64,000 bases of DNA from Ditylenchus dipsaci (Eukaryota > Nematoda > Chromadorea > Rhabditida > Anguinidae): assembly GCA_004194705.1 (NCBI GenBank), contig SADC01000401.1, positions 1-64,000 on the forward strand. The letters run 5' to 3'. A model generated the notes under the pieces. The model was not told the DNA's origin, searched no databases, and saw only the letters and a list, made by a program, of their open reading frames with translations. Position 1 is the first letter of the stretch; the number at the start of each line of letters is the position of its first letter. Shown one piece after another: positions 1 to 12,160 of this stretch. The position numbers and the translations under genes were made by a program.

Positions 1-97
1 AAAGTGGGTCGAAAACACAGTGCCAAAAAGACGGTTTTTGAATTAGGGGGAGGGAGCAGGTTGAACTACCCTTTTGTTAGAGAGAATACGGTATATG
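1..97. mobile_element. Family-B palindromic MITE, right half cut by the window edge
   Basis: Matches the right arm of the 8529-8774 element (GTGGGTC.AAAACACA.TGCCAAAAA then TTAGAG..AATACGGTA). Confidence 0.6.
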
Positions 98-119
98 TTT
101 TTTGCCCAAAAGTGCGCTG

Positions 120-345
120 GTTTGATATGACGTTGTGGAACACTATTCATTTGAGCTTGTTCGACCAATTTATAGGGGCAATTGGGGTCGCTGATTCCGA
201 ATCTGGCACCAAAGTACACTGAAAAATCGGTCAAGAAGCCAAAAAATAGCTTGTCACCACGTGGGGTCGAACCTACGCACGATTTTGGGCGTGCCAAAAA
301 ACACGAACGCTTGCTCACGGCGGCATCGGGTTCACTTTTGCGACT
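120..345 (-). repeat. tRNA-like-headed palindromic repeat, copy 1
   Basis: Minus strand has GTGAGCAAGCG...GGTTCGACCCCACGTGG, a tRNA-like A/B-box arrangement, then a body ending CCAGATTCGGAATCAGCGAC that is shared with 27490-27760. Confidence 0.55.
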
Positions 346-805
346 ATGTTATAGAATTTTTTTGTCCCTTCCTCTTCTAATACAGGCCTATTTCTCAAGA
401 CAAAATAGTTTCCGCACCCCTACAAACCATGAGAAGCAATAATTTACGGGTGCTTTAATTTACTCCTTGAGGAAAAGCAAATTTTGCGCTGGCTGGGGGA
501 TTTTTTTTCGCTAGTTCGAATAGCTTATCCCTTCAACCCATGATGCGTTGACGTTACGTACTTTTCATCTCATTTTGTCCAAATATCTCTTTTTCTGTAA
601 AACCTCATAAAAAATACCCAAATATTTGTCTCAGTCCAGATACCCCGGAAAAAGTGCGTAAGGCATTTATCAGTCTCTCCTAATATACGCTGGCTAGCCC
701 TAAGCCTAAGTACTTAGTACAAAGGGTAGTTCCAAAATGGGACAAAGGTACATGACGTTGATAACCCGTTTTTTTAAGCAAGGAAGTTGCTTTAAAAAAT
801 TTGTG

Positions 806-1015
806 TACCGTATTTCCTTTAATAAGCAACCCCTCGACTTTGAGGGTCTGGATCTCAGTGTAGAAGCAATATTTTGCAAAGCTGTTTGATACGTTTCTTA
901 ACTCCCACGAGATTTTGGTTGAGCACCCGAAAATCTCGAAATCAAATTCCAAATTTTCCGAATTTTTAGGTGGTTTGAAAATAAGCGCCCGGGGCGCTTA
1001 TTAGAGGAAATACGC
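806..1015. mobile_element. Family-B palindromic MITE
   Basis: Left end CCGTATTTCCTTTAATAAGC; right end GCTTATTAGAGGAAATACG. Interior has CCCGAAAATCTCG as in other copies. Confidence 0.65.
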
Positions 1016-1489
1016 TATGCAATGTATAATTTGTTATAATTTGTTTTTCAGCATGGAATTTTATGGTGATTACTCTGATTTTACTGTTGATTTAAATGTT
1101 AACCACGTAGAAAGTATTTACAACACTCATCTACTTTATTATTATTCTGACTGTGAGTTCTATTAAAAATCTTTTTTTATTAATATCGAAACGGTACCCT
1201 TATTCTTTTTTTCCTGATTAATTTTTAGCTTATATTTCAATCTTTTTTGTGTAGTAAAATTTTCGGCGCTAAAAACTAATACCTTTACCCATTCTCTAAA
1301 AAATTTTGTTATGAAAATTAACTACCCTTGTTTCAAAGCTTAAGTTCAGGGTAGGTCAGTGTATGTTAGCCGGGACAACAAAATGTCTTCCTCACTTTTG
1401 GGGGGTCTCGGACTAATATTTAGGTGCTTTTTAATAACCATGAAACTTGAAAAAAACAAAGTCAATCGTATATCACCCAACTCTAATAG

Positions 1490-1862
1490 AGTCGACTCCT
1501 AATAAACTGGCACTCCCAGAAGTTCGTTCCCGGCTAGTCCCGAATCCCGAATATCGGATTACTTGAGGATTACGATTTACCGATCGTTTCTCAAAAACTC
1601 AAATTTTGACCATTCAGACCGCGCCTCTCGATAAGCAGCGCGCTGTTTTCAAAAAAGGGGTGAGAGCTTACCGATAGGCCCGGTTCTTAATGGTCAAATT
1701 TAAACTTTTCGAGAAATAATCGGTAAAATCGTGATGCTCACGATATTTAAGACTATACGAACGAGTCAGGTTTGGCAAAGACTTTAAAAGTGAGTTAAAA
1801 AGAGTGTCGGACCCAAGGCGGGAACGAACTTGAGGGGGTGCCGGTTTATCGACAGTCGACTG
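1490..1862. mobile_element. Family-A (pogo/Tigger-like) palindromic MITE
   Basis: Ends GTCGACTC..AATAAACTGGCACTC and GTGCCGGTTTATCGACAGTCGACTG with internal AGTTCGTTCCCG / CGGGAACGAACTT arms and GTGTCGGACCC. Confidence 0.65.
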
Positions 1863-3079
1863 TTTTAGGGTTGAGTGACACACAATTGTACGGCTGTCAA
1901 ACATTGGACAAATAGGATTAGAGATAACGAGATTAGAGAGATAATTGCCAATCTAGACCGAATTGCACCAAAATAAATTATCAGAAAAAGTTAGCGCAAC
2001 CAGTAAATAAAATATTATGGTAAAATATATGATTCCAGTTGACCACAGAGTTGCACCATTAGTCCTACTGGTCAAAGCATGGGTCGAAAAGCATAAGATT
2101 GATAGTGATAAATTAAAAATAAATCCAAATAAATTCGCTATCTTCCTATTCTTGGGTGTTAATGGTTTGTTTTTGTTTTCTTTTTTGGTCCAAACTAATC
2201 TAAAACAACACAGGTCATTCACTTTTTACAGTCTGGTATAAAACTGCAGTCTTACCCGTTTTACAAGACATGTTTTCTGCATACTTCACTAAAAATATTG
2301 CAAAGTTTGAATATAATTCAAATTTAATTTTTGGCGGAAAAAATAGAGCTGTACAAAAAAAGCAAGATTCACACACTTAGTGACCTACTCCTTGGATTTT
2401 TTCAGTTCTACAGCAATGAATCATGGTATTTTCTAGCTGTTTATTTATAAAAAATAATACTTTCAGTTTTAAACAAACCATAAAAATAAAAAATAAGAAT
2501 ATTGTCACTCAAGATAAAGTAAGTTTTTGAAACAAATAATTATATTTAAAGATTATATTTGGGGATTCACTAGGATTGTAAAGTAGGCAATTTTTGTAAT
2601 AATTGAAAAAGTAATAATTACCATAATTACCAAAGTAATATTTACCAAAATTAAAAGTAATAATTAAGTGATAATCACCGTATTTCCTTTTATTGCCTTC
2701 CTCCTCTCTAGATCCCGCCCCTCGACTTTGAGCTACAGTTAAAACTCGATTTAACGAAACTCGATACAACGAATATTTAGGGTTTAAAGTTCGTTCCCAC
2801 CTAGGGTCCGACATTTTTTTTACCGTCATTTTCTTAAGTTTTGACAGTTCTGTTTTGACAGTCTTACCACAAATATCACAAGGATTTCGATTTTACCGAT
2901 CATTTTTCGAAAATCCAAAACTTTTTATATGAAAAAAGCAAAAACTCGATTTAACGAATTTCGATTTAACGAAAAAACGCGCTACTGTAATATATCCACC
3001 CCCCCCCCCAATAATTTTTAGGCTCAGGAATTAGGCTTAGCCCTTAGGCTCTGGCTTCGGTTTTTCTGTAATTTTTCTT

Positions 3080-3330
3080 CACATTATGTTGTAGCGCAGA
3101 TCAAGAGCTCCAAAATTTTTTACAGAAACTGTTTTCTAAATTTTAATGTTGAGATGTGGTTTTATGAAAAAAGCAAATGCGTAAAAAAACGACCGGAATT
3201 TAAAAAAAATGAAAAATTGATTTTTTGCATTTGTGGTTTTTTTTTTCAAGAATCCATAACTCAACGTTTATATTTTCGAAAAATATTCTGCAAACTGGGA
3301 TGTGTAGCGCTTGATCTGCGCTACGACATT
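3080..3330. repeat. Palindrome with GTAGCGCAGATCAAG arms
   Basis: TTGTAGCGCAGATCAAGAGC near 3090 is inverted at 3303-3328 (GCGCTTGATCTGCGCTACGA); the arms continue inward with CTCCAAAATTTT-type sequence. Confidence 0.55.
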
Positions 3331-4649
3331 ATGCAATAATGTTATCAGAGCACATAAAACTTCATCCACTTTTTTCTCACACGAGTCGAATTGGCAAAAC
3401 AGAAAATCCGGGGATCGAAAATCCGGTCTTTTTATTTGTTCTGTTTATTCATCCACTTTACCGTTGTCACATAAAAAATGTTAATATATCATTCAATAGA
3501 GAATCTCCAAGGCTACAAGATGACATATCGTGCACAAAAAATTAAGAATTATAAATGGTCCTACGGTGCCCTTGAAGGGTAGGGGTTTTTTTCTGGACAC
3601 CCTGCAGCTTTGGGGGATGGGGGGTTTTATATGACAGTAGCGTCGAAAAACCTGTTTTTTCATCGAGTTTTTGCTTTTTTAGAGAACAATATTATAGGTT
3701 TCTAAAAACGATCGGCAAAATTGGAATGCTTTTGATATTTGGGACAAGACTGTCAAAACAGAACTGTTAAAAGCTTGAAAAATGGGTATGAAAAAGGTTT
3801 CGAACACGGTAACTTGGCCGGTCCCTTGAATTTCGTTAAATCGAGCTTCAACTGTATTGTATCTCGGTCCAGAATTTTTTTTCGAACAGGTTTTTTACGT
3901 TTTCTTATTTCCTGCAAGCACTACTAATTCTGCATATTTAATTTCGGATTTTCACCCAAAAATTTCAAAATGACTCTAATAAGTGCCCCCTTAGAAATAA
4001 GCGCACTGTCGGAAGGAATTTTTACCCGAGAATGTTTTTAAGGCGGGAGGGGGGGGGGGGTGAGCTTGATGCCGCTGATCACACTTTTTGATCTGTTGTT
4101 GACTATTAATTGCATGAAAATCCTCTTTGGCTTCATCCGCCACTTCTTTTTTTTGCTTAAGGTATTTATAGAAAATTAATGAAGACCATCATTCTGAATG
4201 AAAATTTTCGAAAAAAGAGAATGGACCAAAAAAGACATTTAGACCATTATCGAAGGAAAAGGTCATTTTATCCAGGGCTTGTTATTTCTGAGCGAAAAAA
4301 AGATTTTGACAAAGAAATTTAAAGATAAAAAATGGTGTCACAAAGAAGGACAAATCTTTCTAAAAACAACGATTGAGAACCCTAATGTAGACTATCTGTT
4401 AAATTACAGCCTCACTTATGGCCTATTTTGATAGAAGAACCTTTTACTTCACATAATACTGCCAAATCAGTTTGTGTCGGGATGTATTTTACTTTTATCA
4501 AAGAAAATTTGGCAGCAAGTTTTAAAAAGTTATACATCAACATGGACTTGCAATCACTTGACCTTCTAGTTCTTCACAACAAAGTACAAACTGATATCCC
4601 AAGGAAGGCCTAAAAACAAAAAAAATTCTTGCGAAATCCTGTTTGGTTA

Positions 4650-4861
4650 TACAGTCGACTCTCGATAAACCATACTCTACCGCCCCCCCCACCCGAAGTT
4701 CGTTTCCGCCTAGGATACGACACTTTTTTTATCTCAATTTTGATTTTTTTGCCAAAACTGATTCGTCAGTCTGGAATTCCGATTTTGTCAATCAGTTCTC
4801 AAAAAAAATTACCATTAAGGAGGGGGGGGGTGGTTGGAACGTTTATCGAGAGTCGACTGTA
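4650..4861. mobile_element. Family-A palindromic MITE
   Basis: TA-flanked; ends CAGTCGACTCTCGATAAACC and the inverse TTTATCGAGAGTCGACTG, inner AGTTCGTTTCCGCCTAGG core. Confidence 0.75.
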
Positions 4862-5313
4862 TATTTTGTTTGAGATGAAAGTTTGAAAATGTAATGTGAC
4901 TAACTTTTTTGTGCATTTTATTTTGTCGCTTATTGATCTGATCGGAAAAAGGGTTGCGATTTGCATGAATAAACTGACCTCGATAGCTCACACGGTTATA
5001 GTTCGATCGGTTAGTTCATTGAACAGAGTCGACAAAGAATAAACTGCTAAGAATATTTGTTGAGCATAATGTGGCCTTAACAGAAACAGTACCCTATTTT
5101 CAGTACCAAATGCTAAAACTTGAATATAAAAATTTTGTGAACAAAAAAATTATAATATTATTACAAAATATGAGAATTCAATCGTACAGTTCGGCCAGTT
5201 ACCTTGTTAGGAAAAATATTCACTTTTTCTGAAAATTCAACATTGGTATCCGCCAATTCAAATCTTATTTCATCATTGAACTTCTGTATGGACTTTTGAA
5301 CTGTACCCGAAAA

Positions 5314-6902
5314 GGCGGTAGGACAAAACCGCACTTTTTGCGGTTTTTTTCGCGGACAAAACCGCACTTTTCCGGTTTAATCTCCGGATATAATCGCACT
5401 TTTTGCGGTTTTATTCGCGGACAAAACCGCACTTTTTGCGGTAAAATCCGCGGACAAAATCGAACTTTTCCGCTTTTATTAGTGTTATCTCTTAGTCATT
5501 CGCTATTTACGTCTTCTAAGTTCACACTCCGTGGTAATCATAACTTTTATACACTTTCCCCTGAAATTAATTAATTAGAAAGATTAATTAGAAACATAAT
5601 TAGAAAGCTTAGATCTCAATAGTCTCTTTGCCACTCATTTATTATAATAGCAAAGCAATAACATTTAGACACAAAACAACTAATTGAGATCATTATCCTC
5701 TAAATTTTCTTCTTCCGGAAATTCTTCATTTGCAGGCGCATCAATGTCATCCAGGTTAAGGCCCATCATCTCTATTTCATCCACCTCCACTTGTTCTTCA
5801 TCTGGCTGGAACGTCTCTATTGGCGCAAGGAGATGTCGATGACGAAAATTTTCGTAGACCACTTGGAGAAACTCGATGTATTTGCTGTTAACCGGTGTAG
5901 TCTCTGGCTCCAAATTTCCTTTCATCAACAGCTATTCATTGAGCAAATTGCGGAGTTCAGATTCTTCTAACTCTTGCCGCCTAGTCTTGCGCACCCAATT
6001 CTCTTCCGGGCGATCTTCGTGTCTGAAAAGCGTCAAGAGTAGCTTCTAATCGAATAGTATAAGTATCAAAATAAAGCTTACCTTTCAATGTCGTACTCCC
6101 GAATTCGATGAGCCACACTGTCTTTGCTTGGGAGTTGTGCACGAACCTGACGAGAAGCCCCATGACGAACCTTTTTGACCAAGGTCTCTGTTGGAGTTGT
6201 TGAGAGCTGAGTGGCCAACCTGTCTCCCTCTTGCAAACGCTTTTGCACCTTAAAACATCTCAGTGTAGCAAGAATTCAAATAATTCTGTACCAACCTCAA
6301 AACCCAGTCCTCCATTACGCTTGTCGTCGTGATTGTGCTCGGCGGTAACGTGAAACATCCCTCTCTTTGTGAATCCTCCACCATTGCAACTTTTGGCGCG
6401 ACTGCAGCGAAAAGTTAGGACTTCTGGAAACCTTTCGGACGCCTAAACCAAATGCACTATTTATCCTAGACACACAAATATTTACTGTACTTACTGACTT
6501 CTCCCTATAACTATGTCCTTCGGACCAGAGTCGCACTTTTTGCTTCTTGTAGACGCCGTTCTTGCCCCACGCTTTTGCGACTTGTCGACTCCTTCAATCA
6601 CCACTTCTCGGATGTAGAGCGGCATCATCAGCTGACCCTCATTCTCTTGATCGCTTTCAGAATTGCTAGATTCCATTTTTGATAGCCTAAACAATGCAAA
6701 GATACAATGGAAAATGGAAAAAGCAATCAATTCGGCCAAAACCTCGTCCGCGGACAAAACCGCACTTTATGCGGTTTTGTCCGCGGATTTTACCGCAAAA
6801 AGTGCGGTTTTGTCCGCGAATAAAACCGCAAAAAAGTGCGATTTTATCCAGCGGTTTTGTCCGCGGACAAAACCGCAAAAAGTGCGGTTTTGTCCTACCG
6901 CC
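5314..6902. mobile_element. Mutator-like DNA transposon with long reiterated terminal repeats
   Basis: Exact 8-bp target duplication CCCGAAAA at 5306-5313 and 6903-6910. Both ends start GGCGGTAGGACAAAACCGC and continue for about 170 bp as iterations of a palindromic word (ACCGCACTTTTTGCGGT plus a CCGCGGAC linker). The interior carries a minus-strand FLYWCH-type gene (5680-6676) but no transposase core. The FLYWCH domain and duplication length point to the Mutator group; hAT is the alternative. Confidence 0.8.
5680..6676 (-). pseudogene. FLYWCH zinc-finger protein gene inside the Mutator-like element (degraded)
   Basis: Exons (minus strand): 6495-6676 (ATG at 6676), 6296-6442, 6082-6248, 5680-6022. 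The product reads LWSEGHSYREKS, then TFRCSRAKSC and AEHNHDD, i.e. the C..C..HxH ligands of a FLYWCH zinc finger with its usual LWxxGHxY start. It is followed by a basic helical segment (HGASRQVRAQLPSKDS) like the post-finger region of Mutator transposases, and a very acidic C-terminus (DEEQVEVDEIEMM...). There is one frame change in exon 1 and one in-frame TAG (after LRNLLNE). No transposase catalytic core is present, so this is a DNA-binding accessory or truncated protein. Confidence 0.6.
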
Positions 6903-6910
6903 CCCGAAAA

Positions 6911-8528
6911 TCAACTATATTAAGAGTGGTCAGAAACCAACTGAAAGTCAAAATTTTGCCATAAATGGAAAAGTAATTACAAGCGAAAGAATCTCTTCAA
7001 GTATTCTATGCCTAACCACTGATCGATTGTGGTGTTATTTGTTGTCATTTTTGGTGTTATTAGAATGAAAACTCTCCCTATTGATGAGATATTGTCAACT
7101 AGGATGTTTCAAACTCTCCATAGTGAACACCTACCTTAGTAATCGCTTCCTATAGTGATCAGATTTTGGTCAGCCTCTTAGGTGATTACTATGGAAAGAG
7201 TCGATTGTAAATGAAAACAAATAAAAAAATTCCATTATTTTTTAAGGTGTGCATAATCAATCTATGAGTTCTGAATACATCTCAAATACACAGGGCTGAA
7301 TACATCTTCACGAAGCCAGGAGCTAAGAGCAGGAGCGAAAAATTTGAAATGCCCAGCACTGATCCTAACTCGAACTACGTGAATGAGCCATCATATTTTC
7401 TAAATCTTGCTCATTATGCATTATTTGTATTAGATAGCGAGCGGGATTTGAACAATAATACATAAGAGGTGCTAAGAGGTGCATTTCAAGCACTCTACAC
7501 CATCAAAACCAACCGAACCAAACTAATAATTGATTTATAAATTTATTCTTCAACACGTATCAAAACGACTTTAAATTCCATTTTTTAATTCTCCATAGTC
7601 ACACCCAGCATAGTGATCACTCTCTATAGTGATCAGATTTGGCACAACAGAATTTTAAGATCCATCATTTTCAAGCAAAATATCACTATCCTTTTCAATG
7701 ATTTTACCATTCTATGCGCAGCTGACAAAGCATTTTTCCTGTTTGTTTCGAGACCTGTGGTGCGATTCATAAGAGAGCTGAATTTTTATGAGAACGTTAG
7801 TTTTGCTTGATACTGGAAAATTTACAAAAGCGATGCTTTTTCATGTTAAAATATTTTTTACAGCATAACAAATTGTCATCAGATTTATAATCCAAGCTTT
7901 ATTACACATGAGAAACAGAAAATACACGTAATACGTCACAATAAAGACATTAGATATGGTACTTGAAATACTACACATAACACAGGTCACCAGGGACACA
8001 AAAAGTACAAAACATGAATTTTTATTGACAGAAATACAAAAAATTGATTCTATTAAAATTTTTGTGGAGTTTATTCTTGAGCATCCGAAAGTATATTAGA
8101 CTACAAAAAACCCTGGATCCTACAACATCGACATCAATATTTTTGGTATAAAAGTGGCGGATGGACCTGAAATATATCATAAAAATATTTATGAACATCT
8201 ACCGTATTTGCTCTGATTAGCCCACACCCTCTACTTTGAGAACCTATATCTAAGCTCAGAAAAAATCTTTCTTCAAAACTGTTTTATGCATTTTTTCAAC
8301 TTCCTCGAGCTTTACCGATTACACATTTAGGCTTTTAGTCTAGCACCCGAAAATCTCGAGACTTACCTAAAATTTTTCAGATTTTCGGGAGGTTGAAAAA
8401 TAAACCCACATGTGGGCTAATTAGAGAAATACGCTTCATCGGCATTTTAAATATATCTACCGTTTTCGAAACCATTTTGTTTCAACTTTTTAGTTTGTCA
8501 TCAAAACTTGATTTAAGGCAAAATGATA
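6911..8528. other. Repeat-rich stretch without a supportable gene
   Basis: Contains fragments with CTATAGTGATCAGATTTGG repeated near 7150 and 7635, the left inverted repeat of the Ig-gene bracket (7535-7578) and a family-B palindrome (8200-8435). No splice-consistent coding sequence was found. Confidence 0.4.
8200..8435. mobile_element. Family-B palindromic MITE
   Basis: Left end ACCGTATTTGCTCTGATTAG, right end CTAATTAGAGAAATACG; GCCCACACC/GTGGGC inner arms. Confidence 0.65.
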
Positions 8529-8774
8529 TACCGTATATGCTCTAATAATTAGACACCCCCTAAGTTCAAAATCGTGTTTTTGGCATTGTGTTTTTGACCC
8601 ACTTTTTGATCACTTCTCTCAGGCAAGTTACCAACCATTTGATAGCTAATCTTTCTAGCTACAAAATGGGTGGTAACTTGCCTGAGAGAAGTGATCAAAA
8701 GTGGGTCAAAAACACAATGCCAAAAACACGATTTTGAACTTAGGGGGTGTCTAATTAATAGAGCATATACGGTA
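8529..8774. mobile_element. Family-B near-perfect palindrome immediately upstream of the Ig-like gene
   Basis: TA-flanked. Ends CCGTATATGCTCTAATAATT and its inverse; arms of about 110 bp match almost perfectly (ACTTCTCTCAGGCAAGTTAC in both orientations). Its right end is 11 bases from the predicted ATG at 8785. Confidence 0.8.
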
Positions 8775-8784
8775 CTTTCTGATT

Positions 8785-9531
8785 ATGATCCTCGTTATCA
8801 GTTTTGAGCAGAGTTTGGCCCAGAATTCTTCTACCACTGAAATAATAACCAGTGGGAGTAGCAACTGTCCAGCAGTTGGGTCTGTTGAATACAGTCCAAT
8901 TCCATTCAATATCAACCAAAGCTCAACCCTCTTCACCATCATAACCTCCATCTCCATTGTTCCAGCAGATGGTGCTCCAGCTATTGCCAGTTACCTTCTC
9001 AACAAAGAATTTTTTATTTTTTTATGACACCCCCAGAGATGCATATGATTGTCAGGAATGTCATACGCCTATACTCTGTCCCAACGAAACTCTCATCAGA
9101 GAAATAGTTGCAGTGTTGAACGAAAGTTATAGCGATGTAACTTATATATATTAATAATTAATTATTCTATTAATTATTCTTACAGCCATTTGTGGTGCCA
9201 TGCCAAAGTGACCATGAACGTCCCAATATTGTGCTCAACTTCCAGTCATCAGATGGACGACAAGGACAATGGATTATTACACCTGAGCATTGGACTAGCA
9301 CTAGGGTTGCAATCATCATTAACATTTGTGCACTAAAATGCAGTAGTTTAGACCCCATTTGATGCTGCTGGTACTCTATGCGAATTTGTGTTCAGATTCT
9401 CACCAAATCAAATGTGGTACTCGCATGACTTCCATGCCCGTCATTATTGCCAAGCTCGCAATATGGTTGACCGCACACTTGGTCTGGCTAGCTCCACTAT
9501 TATTTCATTAAAGAATAAGAAGCAAAAATAA
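8785..9531 (+). CDS. Small Cys-containing protein, possible Ig-like domain fragment
   Basis: Product not firmly recognised. A consistent four-exon model is 8785-8989, 9039-9136, 9186-9305, 9352-9531: introns are 46-49 bp, GT..AG, in phase, giving about 200 residues. The segment PFVVPCQSDHERPNIVLNF followed by HYCQARNMV resembles the two cysteine strands of an Ig domain, closest by eye to the second Ig domain of VEGF/PDGF receptor-type proteins, but there is no transmembrane or kinase part. A CxxC (CQEC) lies just before it. Alternatively exons 1-2 may be one exon with a T-run frame error near 9010. A family-B palindrome ends 11 bases before the ATG, and inverted repeats (7535-7578 and 9537-9590) bracket the gene, so it could be a captured gene fragment. 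Confidence 0.5.
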
Positions 9532-9532
9532 A
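9527..9532 (+). promoter_or_regulatory. Polyadenylation signal overlapping the stop of the Ig-like gene
   Basis: AATAAA overlaps the TAA stop at 9529-9531. Confidence 0.4.
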
Positions 9533-9599
9533 GTTTTCAGTAATTTAAAATCATTTTGATACGTGTTGAAAAATTAATAAATTAAGCAATTCATTTGTT

Positions 9600-11187
9600 A
9601 TTTTCTTTTGTTTGTGCAGGCGTCTTTGTGGGTTAAAGGGACCATGGTCTTTGAGGGGAAGGGGCTGTGAGGTGGGGTAGTTGGTGTGGCAAATACAAAC
9701 CAAGAATGTCTAGATTGACATATAAATGTCTCAAAACATTAATGAATTTAAAAAAAAAAGTAAAAAAAAATCATGAAATAATAACAAAAAACGTAAAAAT
9801 TAGCAAAAAACGAAATGGTCAATTTGCCCCCAAAAGTCATGGTATTTTAAAAACAGCATAAGTTTGTAATTGAAGGTGATATTAGTACTCACTAGGATGT
9901 CTTTATCTAACCAATTGTAGTTTCTTAACTTCATTGAGAGGATTTTATTGAAGATTCGTTTAGTGCACTTGGAAGTTATGAAACAAAGTGCTGCCAATAT
10001 ATTTTCAGATGCCTTGAAAAATTGGCTGGACAGAGCAGCCTGAAAAAATGAAAGACCATGATATGGCCTTCAGGAATAGGACATTACACAATACTCCTGA
10101 CACAACTTACCGTTTTTTTTCAATTAAACAAAAATGCCAGCCAAAAATGGCTCTAACTCTGAAAACCGAATAAAAAAATGAAGGGGCCTGTTTATAAGAG
10201 AAAGTCCGTTTAATAGAGATTATACGGTAAGTTTTTATAAGAGATTTGCGAAATGTTTGCTTTAGGCTGAGATGTGGGGTCCGTAGGGTGGGGACTTATT
10301 AGAGGGTGGGGAGTTACATAATGTACATCCATGTTAGTTCAGACTGGGAAAAGACGTGGGATGTATACCTCGAATGTGGCTCCTAATTGTCTTTTTACTC
10401 GGTTTTCAGAGTTAGAGCCATTTTTGGCTGGCATTTTTGTTTAATTGAAAAAAAAACGGTAACTTGTGTCAGAAGTATTGTAAGTATCCTTGTTTAAAAA
10501 CATTACAGTATCAACCAGTTGCTAGAATATGTTGGTCAATGTAGATTATGAAAATTTAATGGCAATAGCTCAAGCTAATACTGGCTTGAAGGTTGATTAA
10601 CTTTAGTAATAATCCTTTATTAGTTTGTGGTTGTTTTCAGACGCTAAATATATCTGGTTGCCACCTAATAACTCAAGTCAAGAGATTTTGTGCTGCAAAC
10701 CTTCCCTAGACTCTATTGCTTTAGCACTTCTTTTGGTGATCAACTGATTAACAAAGATCATGGACGCTTGTAGGATCGAAATTAGTTTAGAATTTACCGT
10801 AAAATTTATGAAATAGAAAATATATTTGTGTAACCTGTTGTTGTAGAATTAAAACAGGGCTCTCATCCGTCCTTTTTAAAAAGATTTGTCCTTTTTTGGG
10901 ACCCGAAATCTTTTTTATTTTTGAAGTTTTTAGTCGAAATCTTTTTTTTCGTTCCGAAATATCAATTAGCACTGGATAAAATGACCCTTTCTCTTAAATA
11001 ATGGTCAAATGTCTTTTTATCCAGATGTCCCGTACGATCCGTGATGGAAAAAATCCTTAAAACCCTCCGGGGCTGGACGGATCTTCCCGTCCCGACCGTC
11101 CTCCATCCCTACCAGAAACAAGATTTTGAATTAGGGGAATGACGTTCTTTTAGAATAAAAACGCTGTAAAGTTATAGGATTTAATGG
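9600..11187. other. Intergenic stretch with one palindrome
   Basis: About 10085-10490 is a palindrome: AAATGCCAGCCAAAAATGGC near 10130 is inverted at 10418-10440, and outer arms TGACACAACTTACCG / CGGTAACTTGTGTCA agree. It holds a family-B end (TTTAATAGAGATTATACGG). No gene recognised; 10800-11100 shows nothing specific. Confidence 0.45.
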
Positions 11188-11312
11188 CTACCAGACAAGT
11201 TCTAATATTTTTAGAATTTGTCGCGCGACATTTTCTAATATTTTTAGAATTTGTCGCGCGACATTTTCTAATATTTAAAAAAAAATCTATCAGTTAATTT
11301 GGGTCGTAGCCT

Positions 11313-12160
11313 TTAGGCCCCTTTTTTCCATTTGTGGAAAAAAGGGCCAAACGACTTACGTAAGTCGTTTGGCCACTTTTTCCACTTTTTTAAATACGCG
11401 CCTTTTATTTATTTTTATTGTTTTTGTGCTTTTCATAATCTTGGCTCCAGGTAAATTTTCCCGCGGTGTATACTCCTTCTGGTAGATTTCCCTACGGTGA
11501 ATTCTCCCTCTGGCCGCTAAATTCCTCAGCAAAGATTTTCAAATTAATCTTTTTTTCTTGTGAAAATTCTTATCACTTAAGATGTTTTTCTACATCCAAA
11601 TCCACCACTTGTACCCGGATATGGACCCGGACTGAGTAGACCAACCAGTTAACTCCCTCATTTCGACCTATCTGCCTAGGTATCCACTTACTAGATGTAT
11701 CCATTCTTTTCCATGTATCTTCATCCACCTAAACCATTTGAGCATTGGGTAACACTGCCTGGCTACTACTACGGAGGCATTTCCACCAGAGTACCGTTAC
11801 CTAGGTAGAACAACCTGAGCACCACCTGGTTACTCTTCGGGATACGTGATTAATGCAGAACTGGGGCTCCTGCAAGTCAAATTGCTGTTTTAGCATTATC
11901 AAACCGTGTTTGGGACACGATTATGGATAGGGTAGAATGACTTTTAGTTAGTTTCAGCTCAATCCAAAATTTTGGTTTTTAGAGATGGATACCCATTTGG
12001 AGGAGGTGCCAGGTGGCTCCCTATCCACCCTGAGGCTTAATAGTCTTATATAAATTAGTTTATGACGGTTATTCAAGAAAATACTAATAAAAAAACAACA
12101 AACTGCAAAAAACAATAAAACTAAAAAGGCGCGTATTTAAAAAAGTGGAAAAAAGGGGCC
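11313..12160. mobile_element. Nested inverted-repeat element with captured Gly/Tyr/Pro-coding fragments
   Basis: TTAGGCCCCTTTTTTCCA at 11313 is inverted at 12145-12163; AAATACGCGCCTTTT is inverted near 12128. The outer flanks share GTTAATTTGRGTC (11298-11310 and 12176-12188), a possible 13-bp target duplication with one mismatch. The interior plus strand has PGYYYGG, APPGYSSGY and GYPFGGGARWLPIHPEA-like segments interrupted by stops, suggesting a degraded host exon set. Confidence 0.45.

Larger units (their letters stand above)
346..5305. other. Gene-poor stretch with several palindromic MITEs
   Basis: No exon could be supported. It holds family-B copies (about 806-1015, and a fragment from 2672), family-A copies (about 1490-1862, fragment 2740-2985, 4650-4861), a palindrome at 3080-3330 and homopolymer runs (poly-C at 3000-3008, poly-G around 4050 and 4822). 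The only other signal is the recurring GCTTAGCCCTTAGGC-type motif near 690 and 3030. Confidence 0.5.
7535..9590. repeat. Inverted repeat bracketing the Ig-like gene
   Basis: About 40 bp around 7535-7578 (TTCAACACGTATCAAAACGA) recur inverted at 9537-9590 (TCATTTTGATACGTGTTGAA), with AATTTATT and TTTAAATT on the same sides. Confidence 0.6.

Noticed and set aside
5300..6910. Regularly spaced short repeats that look like a CRISPR array
   Set aside because: The units are overlapping palindromic words in transposon ends, with no unique equal-length spacers, in a eukaryotic genome.
8990..9040. T-run frameshift in the Ig-like gene
   Set aside because: A 49-bp GT..AG intron (8990-9038) restores phase without invoking an error, matching the other intron sizes.
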